DNA from: Diphasiastrum complanatum
Taxonomy: Eukaryota > Streptophyta > Lycopodiopsida > Lycopodiales > Lycopodiaceae
Length of the DNA: 64,000 nt
Direction: 5' to 3'
NCBI GenBank assembly: GCA_029204225.1
Contig: CM055101.1
Span: 31,030,519-31,094,518 of the forward strand
The position numbers were made by a program, and so were the translations under genes. The notes beneath the pieces are model-generated. The model had not been told where the DNA came from. It saw only the letters and a list, made by a program, of their open reading frames with translations, and did not search any database. This document shows, one piece after another, positions 21,288-32,313 of the stretch. The number at the start of each line of letters is the position of its first letter. Position 1 is the first letter of the stretch.

Positions 21288-23035
21288 CATTTCGATCTTC
21301 GTACCTTGGCCAAAAATATTTCCATTGTTCAGTTTTGGTGTCCAACTCAGTACAAGATACACATGGGTCAAATGGAAATCCATATTTACAAGTATTTGCA
21401 GTTTTGGGACTACTTTTTATTGTGCAAGAGGATCGACAATGGTGTATTTGTTTTCGCACAACAAGCTCGTATACTTGTTTCTAAGTTGGGTTCAATGGAA
21501 TCTCAATTATTTTGTTGTTTGGTTCATATTTGGCAGGAATAAATGCGCTGATTTCATTTCCAATTCTTGTAACATCTTTTTTTTTCACCCATAACATGAT
21601 GTGCGCATGCACAGAAACCTTATTTTGGAATTCATAGCGCAACATATAATGGCCTAGAATTGTCTTTTTGGAAAGAATGAATGGTTTCATGAACATGTCT
21701 AGTTTCTTAACGAAAAGCATTGAACATGCAACTGGGCAATTTCTCCAATCAAAATTCTTGTTGTATTTTCTCACAAACTCTTCTATTTTTGCAATTTCTA
21801 CCCATCGCATCTCAGTAGTTTCATCGCAGCTCAGTAGTTTCATCGCTTGTCAATGTTAGAAAGAAATCTGGCAAGCCCCAATATCTCACCATTGCTAGCA
21901 AGTCCTTGAAATTCCGTCTATGCCATGATGGTGTTCTAGGGATCTCACGTGGCAAAGTGAATTTCAAAACGTTTTTGAAAATTTTCTTCCTCATTTGCAT
22001 GTGATGTTTTGTGACAAAATCAATTATGTCTTTTTGCAACACAATAGATGGCACTTTTGTTGTGATCAAATTCGCTTGTCTTATTTGATACATGACAAGT
22101 AAATATGGTGGCAATAATGTAAATGGCGAGAATAGTGTGGCGACTCTCATTTTTATGTAATCTATATAACGTATTTTGCCATCATAATACCCCTGTCCAA
22201 ATAGAAACAAGAATGGAAAGATTGCATTTTCTAAAGTGATAAATAATTTTTTTCCATGCATGAATGGCAAGCCAGACATGTTAGTTTTGAATATTGATGT
22301 CTCATTTCTTTCATGCGTCAAATTCCTTATTTGTAAATTTGAATATGTATATATGTCATTTTTTTGAATGTCATGTGCTTTGCTACAAGGTGTTATGTCC
22401 TTTAGCAATATGTACACTCGTTCGAATGGATCAATTTGCATGTTTTGAAATCTATCCATTTCTGTGTCCAACATTTTTTCAATTAATGATAGCGATACGA
22501 ATGGCAAGCTCTGAGTCTAAGAGCCATATTCATATAAACTCAAAAACATTTGCAAGATTGGATTATGCAAAACATTTTGCTCTAAAACATTCTGTATCTC
22601 GACTGTGTCATGATTCTTATCGCATCTGCTCAGATTGCAAGCAATAAGATTGTCAAATAGTGATCTCTTTTCAATGTGCCCTGTCACAAATGAGTTAACG
22701 CGGCTTGTGACATCTATCGAAACATCTATGACCAATAACAATTGCAAGTTTGATACATGTATTTTTAGAATGGTTTGTATATATGTAGGAGAAAAGAAGA
22801 CTATGTATTTGATACGATCTGGATAAGCCTTACATAAAGGACATGTATGCCAACTCGTTTGGTTATCATCTGCATATGTATACTCCCACATAAATGTGTT
22901 GGCTATTGCATATGGTGGGATAGCTCGCCTCATATTCTTAGCTTTCATGTCTTTCTTTTGGTTGAAAAACGTGACATTTTCGCATATCGAACAACACTTC
23001 ATTAAGCAAGGATTGCATCGCAAATATTTTTTCAT
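21288..23035 (-). pseudogene. Helitron Rep N-terminal and HUH part
   Basis: Minus strand in three ORFs. 23035-22517 has C-N-P-C and C-C-S-I-C pairs and W-H-T-C-P-L-C, a possible zinc-binding N-terminus. 22507-21821 is the Helitron-like region: F-P-F-L-F-L-F-G-Q-G-Y-Y-D, then P-R-E-I-P-R-T-P-S-W-H-R-R-N and D-L-L-A-M-V-R-Y-W-G-L-P-D. 21843-21481 holds the HUH motif H-A-H-I-M-L-W near residues 79-85. Beyond a TAG at 21481-21483 the frame continues into L-V-V-R-K-Q-I-H-H-C and C-K-Y-G-F-P-F, then copia C. A 19-bp tandem duplication at 21811-21848 shifts the frame between the second and third ORFs. Confidence 0.9.
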
Positions 23036-23340
23036 AGATTTTGAAATCTAGCGATGTCGAACCACCCATTAGAGTATGGCGCGAATGCTTTTTTCTTTTT
23101 TTCCATGAATTTTTCTCTGGCCGCTTTGCATCTTTTATTCAATGTGCGGCTTGATCATAAATGTGTCGGTTTTTGCATTGTCTACAATAGATTTATAATG
23201 GGAGATGCAAAGGTGATTCAAAACATTGGGACCTATTTTCAAGATTTTGCAGATATCAATTTGCAAGTTGCTATCTTTTGCTTTTTGCCAAAGTATGATA
23301 TGCTAAATTTTGCTGAATGCTATTTTGAATTATCACGCAA
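23036..23340 (-). pseudogene. possible upstream Helitron coding remnant
   Basis: Minus-strand frames give short stretches such as R-C-K-A-A-R-E-K-F-M-E-K-K-K-K-A-F and a C-R-Q-C pair near 23190, separated by stops. They may be a first exon or decayed N-terminus of Rep. The plus-strand ORF 23054-23344 has no recognisable content and is taken as its shadow. Confidence 0.35.
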
Positions 23341-23540
23341 ATGACAATAACATGAAACATCTATCATGTGTTAGTGAATGTCCAAATAAGTCTAAAAAAG
23401 TAGCCAGCCTATGTACAAGGAAAACAAGCTTGTTTACGAGCTAGTAAATTGGACAACTATTGACTGCAAAACAACAACTATTCCATACATTATCATCAAT
23501 GTAATAAAACATGTAGCATAGCATGTCATTTTTCAGCACT

Positions 23541-23612
23541 ATTAGCATTTGTTTGAGTGTACGTGTCCATCTGGGATCTGAAACAACTCGTAGTATGGGT
23601 CTAGCTTATTGA
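23541..23612 (+). pseudogene. psaC: plastid psaC 3' end (nuclear copy)
   Basis: Reads L-S-V-R-V-H-L-G-S-E-T-T-R-S-M-G-L-A-Y followed by TGA at 23610-23612. The PsaC C-terminus (photosystem I iron-sulfur subunit) is well known to end E-T-T-R-S-M-G-L-A-Y. The cysteine-containing remainder of the gene is missing on the left. ndhD follows on the same strand, the gene order found in plastid small single-copy regions, so this is an insertion of plastid DNA. Confidence 0.88.
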
Positions 23613-23749
23613 CCAATAAAAATAGAACAACTATTAGATTTTCTTAAAAACTTTTACCTGTTCAATATAAATTCATATTCATTTGAGGAAAGCTCGTACT
23701 CAGTTTTAAAATATGGGTTTTTCCATTAAGAGTACTCTTTATCCGTATC

Positions 23750-24257
23750 ATGAGCAACTATCCCTGGCTAACAATAACTGTTATTTGCCCATATCTACAC
23801 ATTTATTAATTCCATCAATTCCCTCCTATAATAAGGGAAATAAAATTATTCAATGGTATACATTGGGCATTTGTTTGTTGGAGTTCTTTTCAGTAACCCA
23901 TACATTCTGTTATCATTTTGATAACAACAATTCATTCATTCAAGTGAGAAAAGATTACAACTGGATAAATGTCATTGATTTTCATTGGAGATTAGGAATC
24001 AATGGATTCTTCATCAGGCATCTTGCTAACAGGAGGCGTCACTACTTTAGAAGCTGGGCCAGTTACTCGCAGTCCATGATTATTCCATTCCTTGATGTTA
24101 GCAATGTACAGTGGCCAAGTAGGATTATTTGCTTCTCAAGATATTTTACTTTTCTTTCTCATGTGGGAATTGGAATTGATTCTCGTTTACTTACTTCTAT
24201 CTATGTGGGCAAGAAAGAGACGTCTATAGGCAGTTACAAAATTTGATTTGTATGATG
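23750..24257 (+). pseudogene. ndhD: plastid ndhD 5' part (nuclear copy)
   Basis: Starts ATG-AGC-AAC at 23750 and reads P-W-L-T-I, then after a one-base loss near 23788 continues as I-I-Q-W-Y-T-L-G-I-C-L-L-E-F, D-Y-N-W-I-N-V-I-D-F-H-W-R-L-G-I and, after further shifts, [18 protein letters not shown] and V-Y-L-L-L-S-M-W. This is the N-terminal third of NdhD, an NDH-complex membrane subunit. Similarity stops near 24257. Frameshifts show it is not functional. 23613-23749 corresponds to the psaC-ndhD spacer. Confidence 0.88.
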
Positions 24258-25974
24258 TTGTGCTCGTGTGCTATGTTGCTACTTGAATCTTGAATTACAT
24301 AGACTCAGAAGCATAAGCACATGTACATAGACTCATAACATACATTGTTTCTATAGATACAGATAACTATGATAGGAGATCAATTCCTTGATGACTCAAA
24401 TACCAATCTAAAGACAAACTTTGGCCGAAAAATGAATCTTTTCAAAAATATAAAATAAAAAGTCATTGCTTCAATGCACATTGAGCGAGCTTTGTAGAAT
24501 ATTTGACATCTTTCAATATTGTTAGCAATTGTTAGGAAAAGTCAGTTGTTAGGGAGCCATCTTTTTGATCAAATATAAGGTGGCAAATGAAGAGGTGGCG
24601 ATTTTCCTCTCAAAATTATAAACTAGGAGATTCGCCTTTCTCCCAAACGATAATGAAATATGCAGAATGAAATTGCATTTGCCGTTTGCGAATTGCCATG
24701 AAAAATTTCAAGCAGTCTACAAAGCTCGCTTAGTGTGCAGTTCACCAATGTTTTTTTATTCGTTATTTTTGAAAACAACCATTTGTACATTGGCATACTA
24801 GGTCGATAGATTTGTGGCATCTATATACGTAAAATAACACGTTTACTAGACTACCAAGGATGTGTTTGCATAAACTATATGTCAAACCTAAAAAGACAAA
24901 GGTGCAAGCGATTGTTTGATAACTTGCAAGTTTGTCTGGGACGTGGCTTCTATTAATTCCTATTTGTGTTCATTCTTGTCTATTATGTGTGTTCACTGCG
25001 GCAATGTCTTCAATATTTCTTGTGCAAACACTTGATTTCATTCCAAACAATCATAAAGTACAAAAAACCATCAAGTCTTATGCAAATATTTATTTCCACG
25101 CCAAAGAATAGTAAAGTACAAGAAAACACCTTGGGAAGATCATGTTATAAAAAAGCATCAACTGACCTAAAAAAACACGTGCAAATTTCTGTCTCCTGGT
25201 GTAATTGCTAGGCCACGAATGCAAAAGGACACAACGAGGCAATGTAGGTGCTATGCAAACCTCGTTCAATGTTTTGTTGCCTTGCAATTCTGATTACAAA
25301 GGGTACAACACGAAGTGGAATCAATACAACCAGTTTATCGCAATCTTTCACAAATATAAGATTTAAAAACACAGGTGTATTTCCCTCCTTGAAACCTATA
25401 CTTTCAAAACAGAAAAACTAGCAGCAGCATTTAAATGGTAAAACATCGTGATGTAGCAATTTCATACTTTATTGCAGGAATATGTTTTACTATGGTCAGA
25501 AAGACTTAGTAGTCTTTTGCTAGTTAGGCACGGCACTTTACACTATCAAATTGATTGTTGACTACCTGCTTGGAATATAAGTGGTTCAAGAAAGTTTTGA
25601 AATTGTTAATCAAAGGAGGGCAAGGTATGAATATTATAAACAATGTACAGTACAATTCATGAAAAGCCTATGAAGAGTAAAATTTGAAACTCTTTGCAAG
25701 AGAAAACGTGAAAGTCTTTGGGACCAACCAACGTATGCACCAAACAGGAAATACCTTATATTGAGGCCTTTAATTTCAGTTCTGAAATATAGATTTATTG
25801 ATACCTACTTTGTTGCACAGTTGCTTTAAACTTCTTGAAACCAACTCATGTACCAACTAATACTCAAAAGGTCAATAAACACAAAGCATTTGCTATACAG
25901 TTCTGGTTCATTGATCTTTAACCTTGCAATTTCGACTGGGAAGATACAATATCAAACCAGATTTATCGAAGAAA

Positions 25975-26005
<31 letters not shown>

Positions 26006-26309
26006 TGACTAAACAAAGCGTATACTAAATTACATAAATGCCTAGGCAACAACCCTTTATATAGAGAGAGTGACAACAGTTGTGAACCGTTTCAACATGA
26101 AACAACATATCACATAAAGACACATAGTCTAATAGTTCATACATTAGCTTACGGACCATAGGGACTTTATTTGTTGCTGACGTGGCTTATTGTTTGACAC
26201 TGCCACTTGATCATGGATTCATCCGGATCAGATCTTGATCACAATGAGACAATGTGCTCGCCTTCATAAAATTTTACTCCTAATCACATGCTTCTCTTTC
26301 ACAGTATGT
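24258..26309. other. noncoding stretch
   Basis: AT-rich DNA with no convincing coding frame. A (AG)n microsatellite of about 11 units is at 25975-25996. Short ORFs have no recognisable motif. Confidence 0.6.
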
Positions 26310-27012
26310 AGAAAACACATGTATGAAACAATGACCGTCATGCACAGCCTTCAAAGAAAGCCTTCTTTCACATCAATGATATTATGATAGGCTTAGATGT
26401 TCAAATTATCAAATGCTCAAACGGATAGGAAGATATATCACGTGTCACACAATAGGCAGCACTGATCACTACGATGAAAACCGTTATGAAATTCATTTCA
26501 AAAAGCTAAATTTTCTAGCTATTTTCCGTGTTGAGATGAGACAAATTATATGCCTTTAATGACATTAAAAAACAACAATTCTTTGATTGCATATTTGCAT
26601 ATGTCAACTTAAAAACAAAATTTGCCTACAATTAGCAAGACATGAAAGCGAACGCATCTATGAAACAATGATTGTCAGGCACAGCCTTCAAAGAAAGTCT
26701 TCTTTCACATCAATGATATTATGATATGCTTCAACGTTCAAATTAGCAAATGCTCAAACGGATAGGAAGACATGTCACGTGTCACACAGTAGGCAGCACT
26801 GATCACTATGATGAAAACTGCTATGAAATTCATTTCAAAAAGGTAAATTTTCTAGATATTTTCTGTGTTGAGCTGTTGGACAAATCATATGCCTTTAATG
26901 TCATTGAAATGAACTCAATGACATAAAAAAACAACAATTCTTTGATTGCATATTTGCATATGTCAGTTTCAAAACAATATTTGCCTACAATTAGCAAGAC
27001 ATGAAAGCAAAA
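26310..27012. repeat. 359-bp tandem duplication
   Basis: Two copies offset by 359 bp (shared marker ATGAAAGC at 26642 and 27001). Shared stretches include tgaaacaatga, cagccttcaaagaaag, gcaaatgctcaaacggatagg and ttgattgcatatttgcatatg. Copy two has a small insertion near 26905. No coding potential. Confidence 0.85.
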
Positions 27013-27904
27013 ACAAAAAGCAACTTGAAATGGCAAGGAACTAACCTATCGATTGTTCTGATGCTTTTTAACACCTTCACATATTTAGCATTTACCACAA
27101 TGACACAAAGTACAAAAGAGTTATATCTAGTGAAGCATGTAACTCAAGCTGTTTGCAAAGAATGGTGGGTATCAATTGTTTCTCAAGTCTTATATTAAAA
27201 GGTTGGCATATTCCAATTATAAAACTCGACTTTTGATCATGGTGTATGTTTTGCGTCAAAAGCATGAGCTCACTATTCTAGGTTTATATATTACATCGAA
27301 GGAAAAGCAATATGCTTTTGGGATTTTTCTATTACAACACAACTCTTTGCTCCAATTTGAGTCTATACAGTTCCCGCCCTTCACGTAGAGCAATGGAACT
27401 AGTGGCTTATACACTTTAGTGCCCTACATGTAGGGCAATTTTCTATAATCATCAATTAATCTCTACCATACTTTGAAATTCAATAAAATGATGGAACTAT
27501 ATGAACATGCTTTTGAGCAACATCTATAACTCAATTATAAATATTGCATAAATTCGCTTGTCTTTTAGATTTATATTCAATTAGAATGGGGACAAAATAG
27601 CTAGTTAAGACTTCCTCTTCATAATCTGGTTGTCCTACATGATGAGCTACAAGAGATGGACGAGCATCATCGACATCAACAACCACCATTACCTTCTAAA
27701 TCCTCTTCACAGAGTGATAATATAAGACGTGTACTACAAATGATGAGCAATAGAAACTGAGGCTTGTAATGCCACTCGTGGATTCGATTTCGCTTGGCAG
27801 GTTTGTGGGTTGTAAAGCATCGGGGGCAAGAGGTTTTGCGTGGTTGCAGTCTCAAATTATTGGACATGATTTAGAGATGCGTACCCCTTTTGGAAGACGA
27901 TTGC
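27013..27904. other. noncoding stretch
   Basis: I see no gene or repeat structure here. Short ORFs (27176-27388, 27676-27867) have no recognisable motif. Confidence 0.5.
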
Positions 27905-28411
27905 TCACTTACACAGACCACACAGCCAGTGGCCGTAGCTTGCATGTGTTTTGATATACTTACAATTACATTTTTGATGGTCATGAGGATTGATATCATG
28001 TACTTTGATTTCTGAATGCATACATACATGTTGTACTAAGACTTTTGATATCGATTGACCTCCCGGGGTAGTCTTAAACTCCAAAATTTTTGCTTTCCAA
28101 TATGATTTGTAAGTCATTTTTGCTCTTTTCTTTTGTCGAAAATTGCCCTTTGATGATGGATGCAACAATACCCATGAATTTTTCATATATTTTGTTGGCT
28201 TCCAATTATCAACTTCATCTTTCTCATTGTAAAAAATCACATACTCGATTGTAGATCTGGGTCTCCTTGCCATTGCTATTTTCAAAGCTTGGGCGCCAAA
28301 AATCTCTCTAATATGGTACTTAATTTCAATTTTTCGTATCAAATTTAATCTAATGTGAATGCCAACATAGTCACAGTTACTGCGTATACCATATTTTATG
28401 TAACTGTACAT
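27905..28411 (-). CDS. unrecognised ORF, weakly NAC-like
   Basis: 168 codons on the minus strand, no mobile-element motif. Around residues 88-115 it reads K-R-A-K-M-T-Y-K-S-Y-W-K-A, then G-G-Q-S-I-S-K-V-L-V, which resembles the N-R-A-x-x-x-G-Y-W-K-A ... I-G-x-K-K-x-L-V core of plant NAC transcription factors. The rest of the domain (W-V-M-H-E-Y-R-L) is absent; instead a C- and H-rich end follows (H-D-H-Q-K-C-N-C and L-C-G-L-C). It could be a decayed NAC-domain fragment or chance. No clear partner exon was found. Confidence 0.3.
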   Translation of the reverse strand: MYSYIKYGIRSNCDYVGIHIRLNLIRKIEIKYHIREIFGAQALKIAMARRPRSTIEYVIFYNEKDEVDNWKPTKYMKNSWVLLHPSSKGNFRQKKRAKMTYKSYWKAKILEFKTTPGGQSISKVLVQHVCMHSEIKVHDINPHDHQKCNCKYIKTHASYGHWLCGLCK

Positions 28412-28649
28412 ACTATATTTCTATAATTGTAACTAGTATAGTTAGAAAATTTCATTATATTAACCAGCATAGTCAAGTAGATTTAACTTGAGGTATTGAC
28501 GTCGGCAAAAAAAAGAAACCAATGGGATATGTCCATGTTGCCCAGACACAAATTTCAAAGTTTCCTATATTGCATTTTTATTTCTCAGCTAATTTGAACT
28601 ACGTTACATAGATTTCAAATCTGTGCATTTTTATTGGGCCTGGTGACGG

Positions 28650-29514
28650 TCGAAACTAAAGAAAAAAAATAAATGTATCTTTACAAAGGGTCTTTTTGAT
28701 ATTGAGAACTCCCCTAATGTCTGGAATCTGGAGCCATTATCAACAAATAGGAAGACTGTAAAATGCAAATGGGTTTTTAAATACAAGTATGGACCTGATG
28801 GCAACGTATCAAAATACAAGGCCAGATTGGTGGCAAAAGATTCCTTTCAGAAGTATGGTGTTGACTATACTGAAACCTTTTCTCTAGTCGTAAAGCATTC
28901 ATCCTTATGCCTACTATTATCATATGCAGTAGCGTACAGCCTCAAGATCCACATAGTGGATGAAAAAACCGCCTTCCTACACGGCAAGTTGAATGAAGAG
29001 GTCTATATGGACCAACCACCAAGATTCATCTGCTCGCGGCTTTGCAAACTACGCCTGTCGAATGCAAAGAAGCATATACAAACTAAAGCAGTATACCAGG
29101 CATTGGTATAAGAAAAAGGATCACACTCTCAGATCCTTAGGATTTCAACCATTGATGGCCGATTACAATGTCTATACAAAGGTCAGAGATGGAAAAATCA
29201 TAATCATAGTAGTCTACGTGGATGACACTTTGATCTTGTCTAGAAGCGACGAGCTGATTGCTCAGGTGAAGCATAATATTTCACATCATTTTGAAATATC
29301 AGACCTAGGAGAAGCAAGATGCTACCTAGGATTGCAGATTGACAAAGATCTTGACGAAGGGAAGCTGTATCTTCACCAGTCAAGATACATCCAAAAAATC
29401 ATTGATGATTTTCAAATTACAGACTGCAAGGGAGCTAATACGCCTATGGCAGCTGGAACAATTCTGACCAAGCAAGACTACTCGCAGAATACAGAAAAAC
29501 AAGAAGCCATGTAG
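28650..29514 (+). pseudogene. copia D reverse transcriptase
   Basis: Plus strand across two overlapping frames. V-K-C-K-W-V-F-K-Y-K-Y-G and Y-K-A-R-L-V-A-K open it, then ORF 28827-29111 with Y-G-V-D-Y-T-E-T-F and V-D-E-K-T-A-F-L-H-G-K-L-N-E-E-V-Y. ORF 28993-29514 carries V-V-Y-V-D-D-T-L-I-L-S (active site) and D-L-G-E-A-R-C-Y-L-G-L-Q-I. One frameshift near 29050. Confidence 0.88.
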
Positions 29515-30170
29515 AACGTGCCCTACAAGAGGTTAATCGGATCACTCATGTACTTGGTAGATAATACACACTCTGACATTGCTTATGCAGTTTCAGAATG
29601 AGCCAGTTTAATATCAATTCAGGCCCTACGCACTGAAAGATAGCCAAGAGAATTCTACAATACCTTCAACAGACAAAGGATTATGGGTTGTGTTTCTCTC
29701 AGCATGAAGGATTTCAGATCAAATCCTACAGCGATGCAAGCTGGGCATCCTTGAAAGATGATTGTAAGAGCGTCTCAGGAGGATGCACAATAGCAGTCGG
29801 TGCAGCTGTGATATGGATCAGCAGGAAGTAGACCGTAACTACGCAATCATCCTACGAAGCAGAGTATGTTGCAGCAACCAAGATGACAAATGAGCTTACA
29901 TGGCTCAAGGAGTTCTTTGACGGACTAGGAGAGAACTCCAACGAGCCGCTGCTACTATTCATGGATCCAGTGCTTCATTCCAGGACAAAATACATTGCTA
30001 TCAGATATCATCTAATAAGAGATCTGGTTGAGAAAGACAGGCTGAGGACCGAGTTTGTTCCAACGAAATAGATGGTGATTGATATTTTCACAAAGCCTCT
30101 TGACAAGGCAATTTTTGAAAAGCAGCGTGCAAGCCTGGGAATAAAAAAAATACCAACTTTGAGAGAGAGC
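29515..30170 (+). pseudogene. copia D RNase H
   Basis: After a TAG, plus-strand frames read Y-K-R-L-I-G-S-L-M-Y-L-V and, in shifted frames, the K-S-V-S-G-G and S-Y-E-A-E-Y-V-A-A motifs. ORF 29883-30071 is the late region: T-W-L-K-E-F-F and H-S-R-T-K-Y-I-A-I-R-Y-H. Then a D-I-F-T-K-P-L tail near 30090. Confidence 0.8.
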
Positions 30171-30171
30171 T

Positions 30172-31010
30172 GAAGAAATCGAGAGTTTTTATCTTTCAAA
30201 GCCTTAGCATTTTTCTTATTTTTTTTTTGTTTGCTGTTTTCTGACTGTTGCATTTTGAACTATGTTTTGCACAGTCTACATTTTTGAACTGTTTCGTTGC
30301 ACAGTTCGCATTTTTGAGTCATGAGGAAAATTCAGCACTAAGTCAAAAACACTTAGAAAATGATTTTGGCCAACTTTCCCAACATTGTCGTATTTTTTGC
30401 ACTTTTGCAAAAAAGACGACACTGTCTCCAAATGCCTTAGAAAAATTTTCTGGCCAACCGTCGCATTTTTTGCCTTTCGAAAAAAGCGACATTGTCGCCA
30501 AATGTCTTTCGGATAAAAGCGAAGGTGCCCTTGAAAAAGCGACAACGCCCTTAAAATCGCGAAAGTGCCTTTTGGCAAAATCTTGAAAATCTCGAAGACC
30601 TCGAAGACGAAATGTTCGCGAACAACCCAAACAACAAGAGAAGGTCAAACGACATGAAACAACATGAAACTCATCGCGACATGAAACTCTTTGTGCTCCA
30701 AAGGACCAGGAAGATCAAACAAGTACCATGAAGTACAGCTTACTGATATGATATGATGACATCAGCAGAAGAGCATTAGGACATGCCTAATCCGTCGCTC
30801 TTATAATCTGAGATTAGTTATAGATTGTTTAATCTATCTAATCAAAAATGTTACTCTGAATATATGTATTGCTAGACGCATCAAGAAATAGACAGTCATG
30901 GAAACAGAATAGATAGAACTGTAAAAGTCTAAGATAGCTCCAGAGTGAGTTTACAGATTAGCAGTAGCTAGTCATATCATTTCAACGTGAGCAAATAAAT
31001 AAATTCAATA
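30172..31010 (+). repeat. copia D 3' LTR (approximate)
   Basis: Noncoding. ORFs here on both strands overlap each other and have no motif. Edges not set; the right edge is uncertain. Confidence 0.45.
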
Positions 31011-31738
31011 ATAAATGTGTTGCGAGGGCATGGCTTCCTGCGCATATAAGTCCATGTCCCAATGAGCATGCAAGACAAATTTAAATAGAAATAATAGACT
31101 TGGGCCCCTTGTAATAAAAATAAAACCTGAGGCCCGAAGTCAAGTTAGAACTTAGAGTTTACTTTTTTTAAAGGTTGGGTCCAATTTTGGACTCACATGA
31201 ATCTTGTGATTTCTAATGTACTTTTTGTGGACCCTTGGATCAAGTTGGCTCCAAGATGAATGGATAGGATCATTGTGAATATTAGCCAATAGGATTTTCG
31301 GGCAAGGGCCTTTTCTATTTATAAAAAGACACCATTTGTACTCTATTTTCATGCTTAATAGAGAGGAGGAGACTCTACCATTTTGGGGAGCTCAAGCATC
31401 CTCAAGTTCTTTGCTTATGCTTTTGTGATGATTTGTGTGTTGTTTCTCATTTGCTATGTTCTTAGTTTATGCTAGTTAATGTTTTTCCATAAGCAATGAT
31501 ATTGAGCATTTGAGCTAACCTCCATCTCAAATCTCTCTCCCTCTTTCTCTCTTTCTCTCTTTCTCTCCCTCTCTCTTTTCTACTCTCTCTTCCCTTCACA
31601 AAATCATGATGAATGTTAGTTTAGTGGAGTAGAGTTAGGGGTGAGTAGTGTTATTGGTGATAGAGTTAGACAAAAAGTAGAGAACTATATAAGAGTAGCA
31701 TCTTTACATAGTTAGGCACCTATCTAGCGTTCTAACCC
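31011..31738. repeat. noncoding with CT-rich microsatellite
   Basis: 31525-31600 is a (CT/CTTT)n pyrimidine run. The rest shows no coding frame. Confidence 0.6.
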
Positions 31739-32313
31739 TTGTTGACAGGCGGAAGGGCTACTATGACACGAGATCTTCGACTCTACAGATCCATCTTGCC
31801 AGGTCACTCCACCCATTTTTTTCTCCCATTCAAACCCCTAGTGGTTACACTCTCGTTCAGACTCCTCCCCAACCTTCTCTTCTCCATACCCCTCCCCGAC
31901 CTTCTCGCCTTCAGACTCTCTCCAAACTTCTCCTATTGCAAGCACTTCCCCCGTTTTACCCACTTCTCCTTGGCCCAACACCACTCCTCTTGAAACTCCC
32001 TTTGCCACCTCCCCATCAACTAACGTCTTGCTATCTTATGACATAGATGTGGAGAAGCACATAGTTGAGGATGACTATAGTGGTCGTGTCATCACTCGCA
32101 TGAGGCAACTCATGCATGTGGTCTTCAACAGGGACATTTTCAAGGACTGATGCAGATAAAGTGATGACGACAAGAATTATGTCGTTGACCAGTTGTATAG
32201 AGAGTTTCCAGTTCCCTCCTCTGGATTGGAATTTTATCGAACCTGGATGGTGTGCCGCATGGGAGGCATCATGAGCCATTGCAAATCGAAGATCCGAGAT
32301 GTAGTGAAAGCTG
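31739..32313 (+). pseudogene. left part of an unrecognised interrupted gene
   Basis: From about 32034 one plus-strand frame reads Y-D-I-D-V-E-K-H-I-V-E-D-D-Y-S-G-R-V-I-T-R, then after two stops near 32150 the same frame gives N-Y-V-V-D-Q-L-Y-R-E-F-P-V-P and R-M-G-G-I-M-S-H-C-K-S-K-I-R-D-V. Upstream, 31739-31993 is a proline- and serine-rich frame. The reading stops exactly at the copia E LTR (32314). Sequence of similar character resumes at 37395. I do not know the family; a host gene or a DNA-transposon gene are both possible. Confidence 0.4.

Larger units (their letters stand above)
11263..23340 (-). mobile_element. Helitron with Rep, Pif1 helicase and GIY-YIG tail
   Basis: Minus-strand rolling-circle transposon. 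Rep (HUH) and Pif1 helicase domains occur in Helitron order across 23035-13100, interrupted by copia C (15307-21287). Downstream lie several short exons and a GIY-YIG domain (11519-11950). A possible 3' end is CTAG (minus strand) at 11266-11263, preceded by a short hairpin with arms CCGC/GCGG at 11300-11297 and 11285-11282. The 5' end is not found; 23340 is only where Helitron-like coding sequence fades. Rep and helicase both carry breaks, so this copy is inactive. Confidence 0.85.
28640..31010 (+). mobile_element. Ty1/copia element D, right half
   Basis: Plus-strand RT and RNase H (28650-30165), a possible polypurine run (gagagagagc near 30160-30170) and an LTR-like region 30172 to about 31010. 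The LTR shares blocks with the LTR of copia H (60785-61810), for example tgacatcagcag at 30748 against tgacgtcagcag on the minus strand of H at 61441. Gag, protease and integrase are absent: 5' truncated at about 28640. Confidence 0.75.

Noticed and set aside
23054-23344. 96-codon plus-strand ORF next to Rep
   Set aside because: No motif; the minus strand over the same bases has basic Helitron-like pieces, so it is likely a shadow.
30248-30648. Three overlapping ORFs of about 100 codons on both strands
   Set aside because: They lie in the copia D LTR and are repetitive low-complexity frames with no motif.
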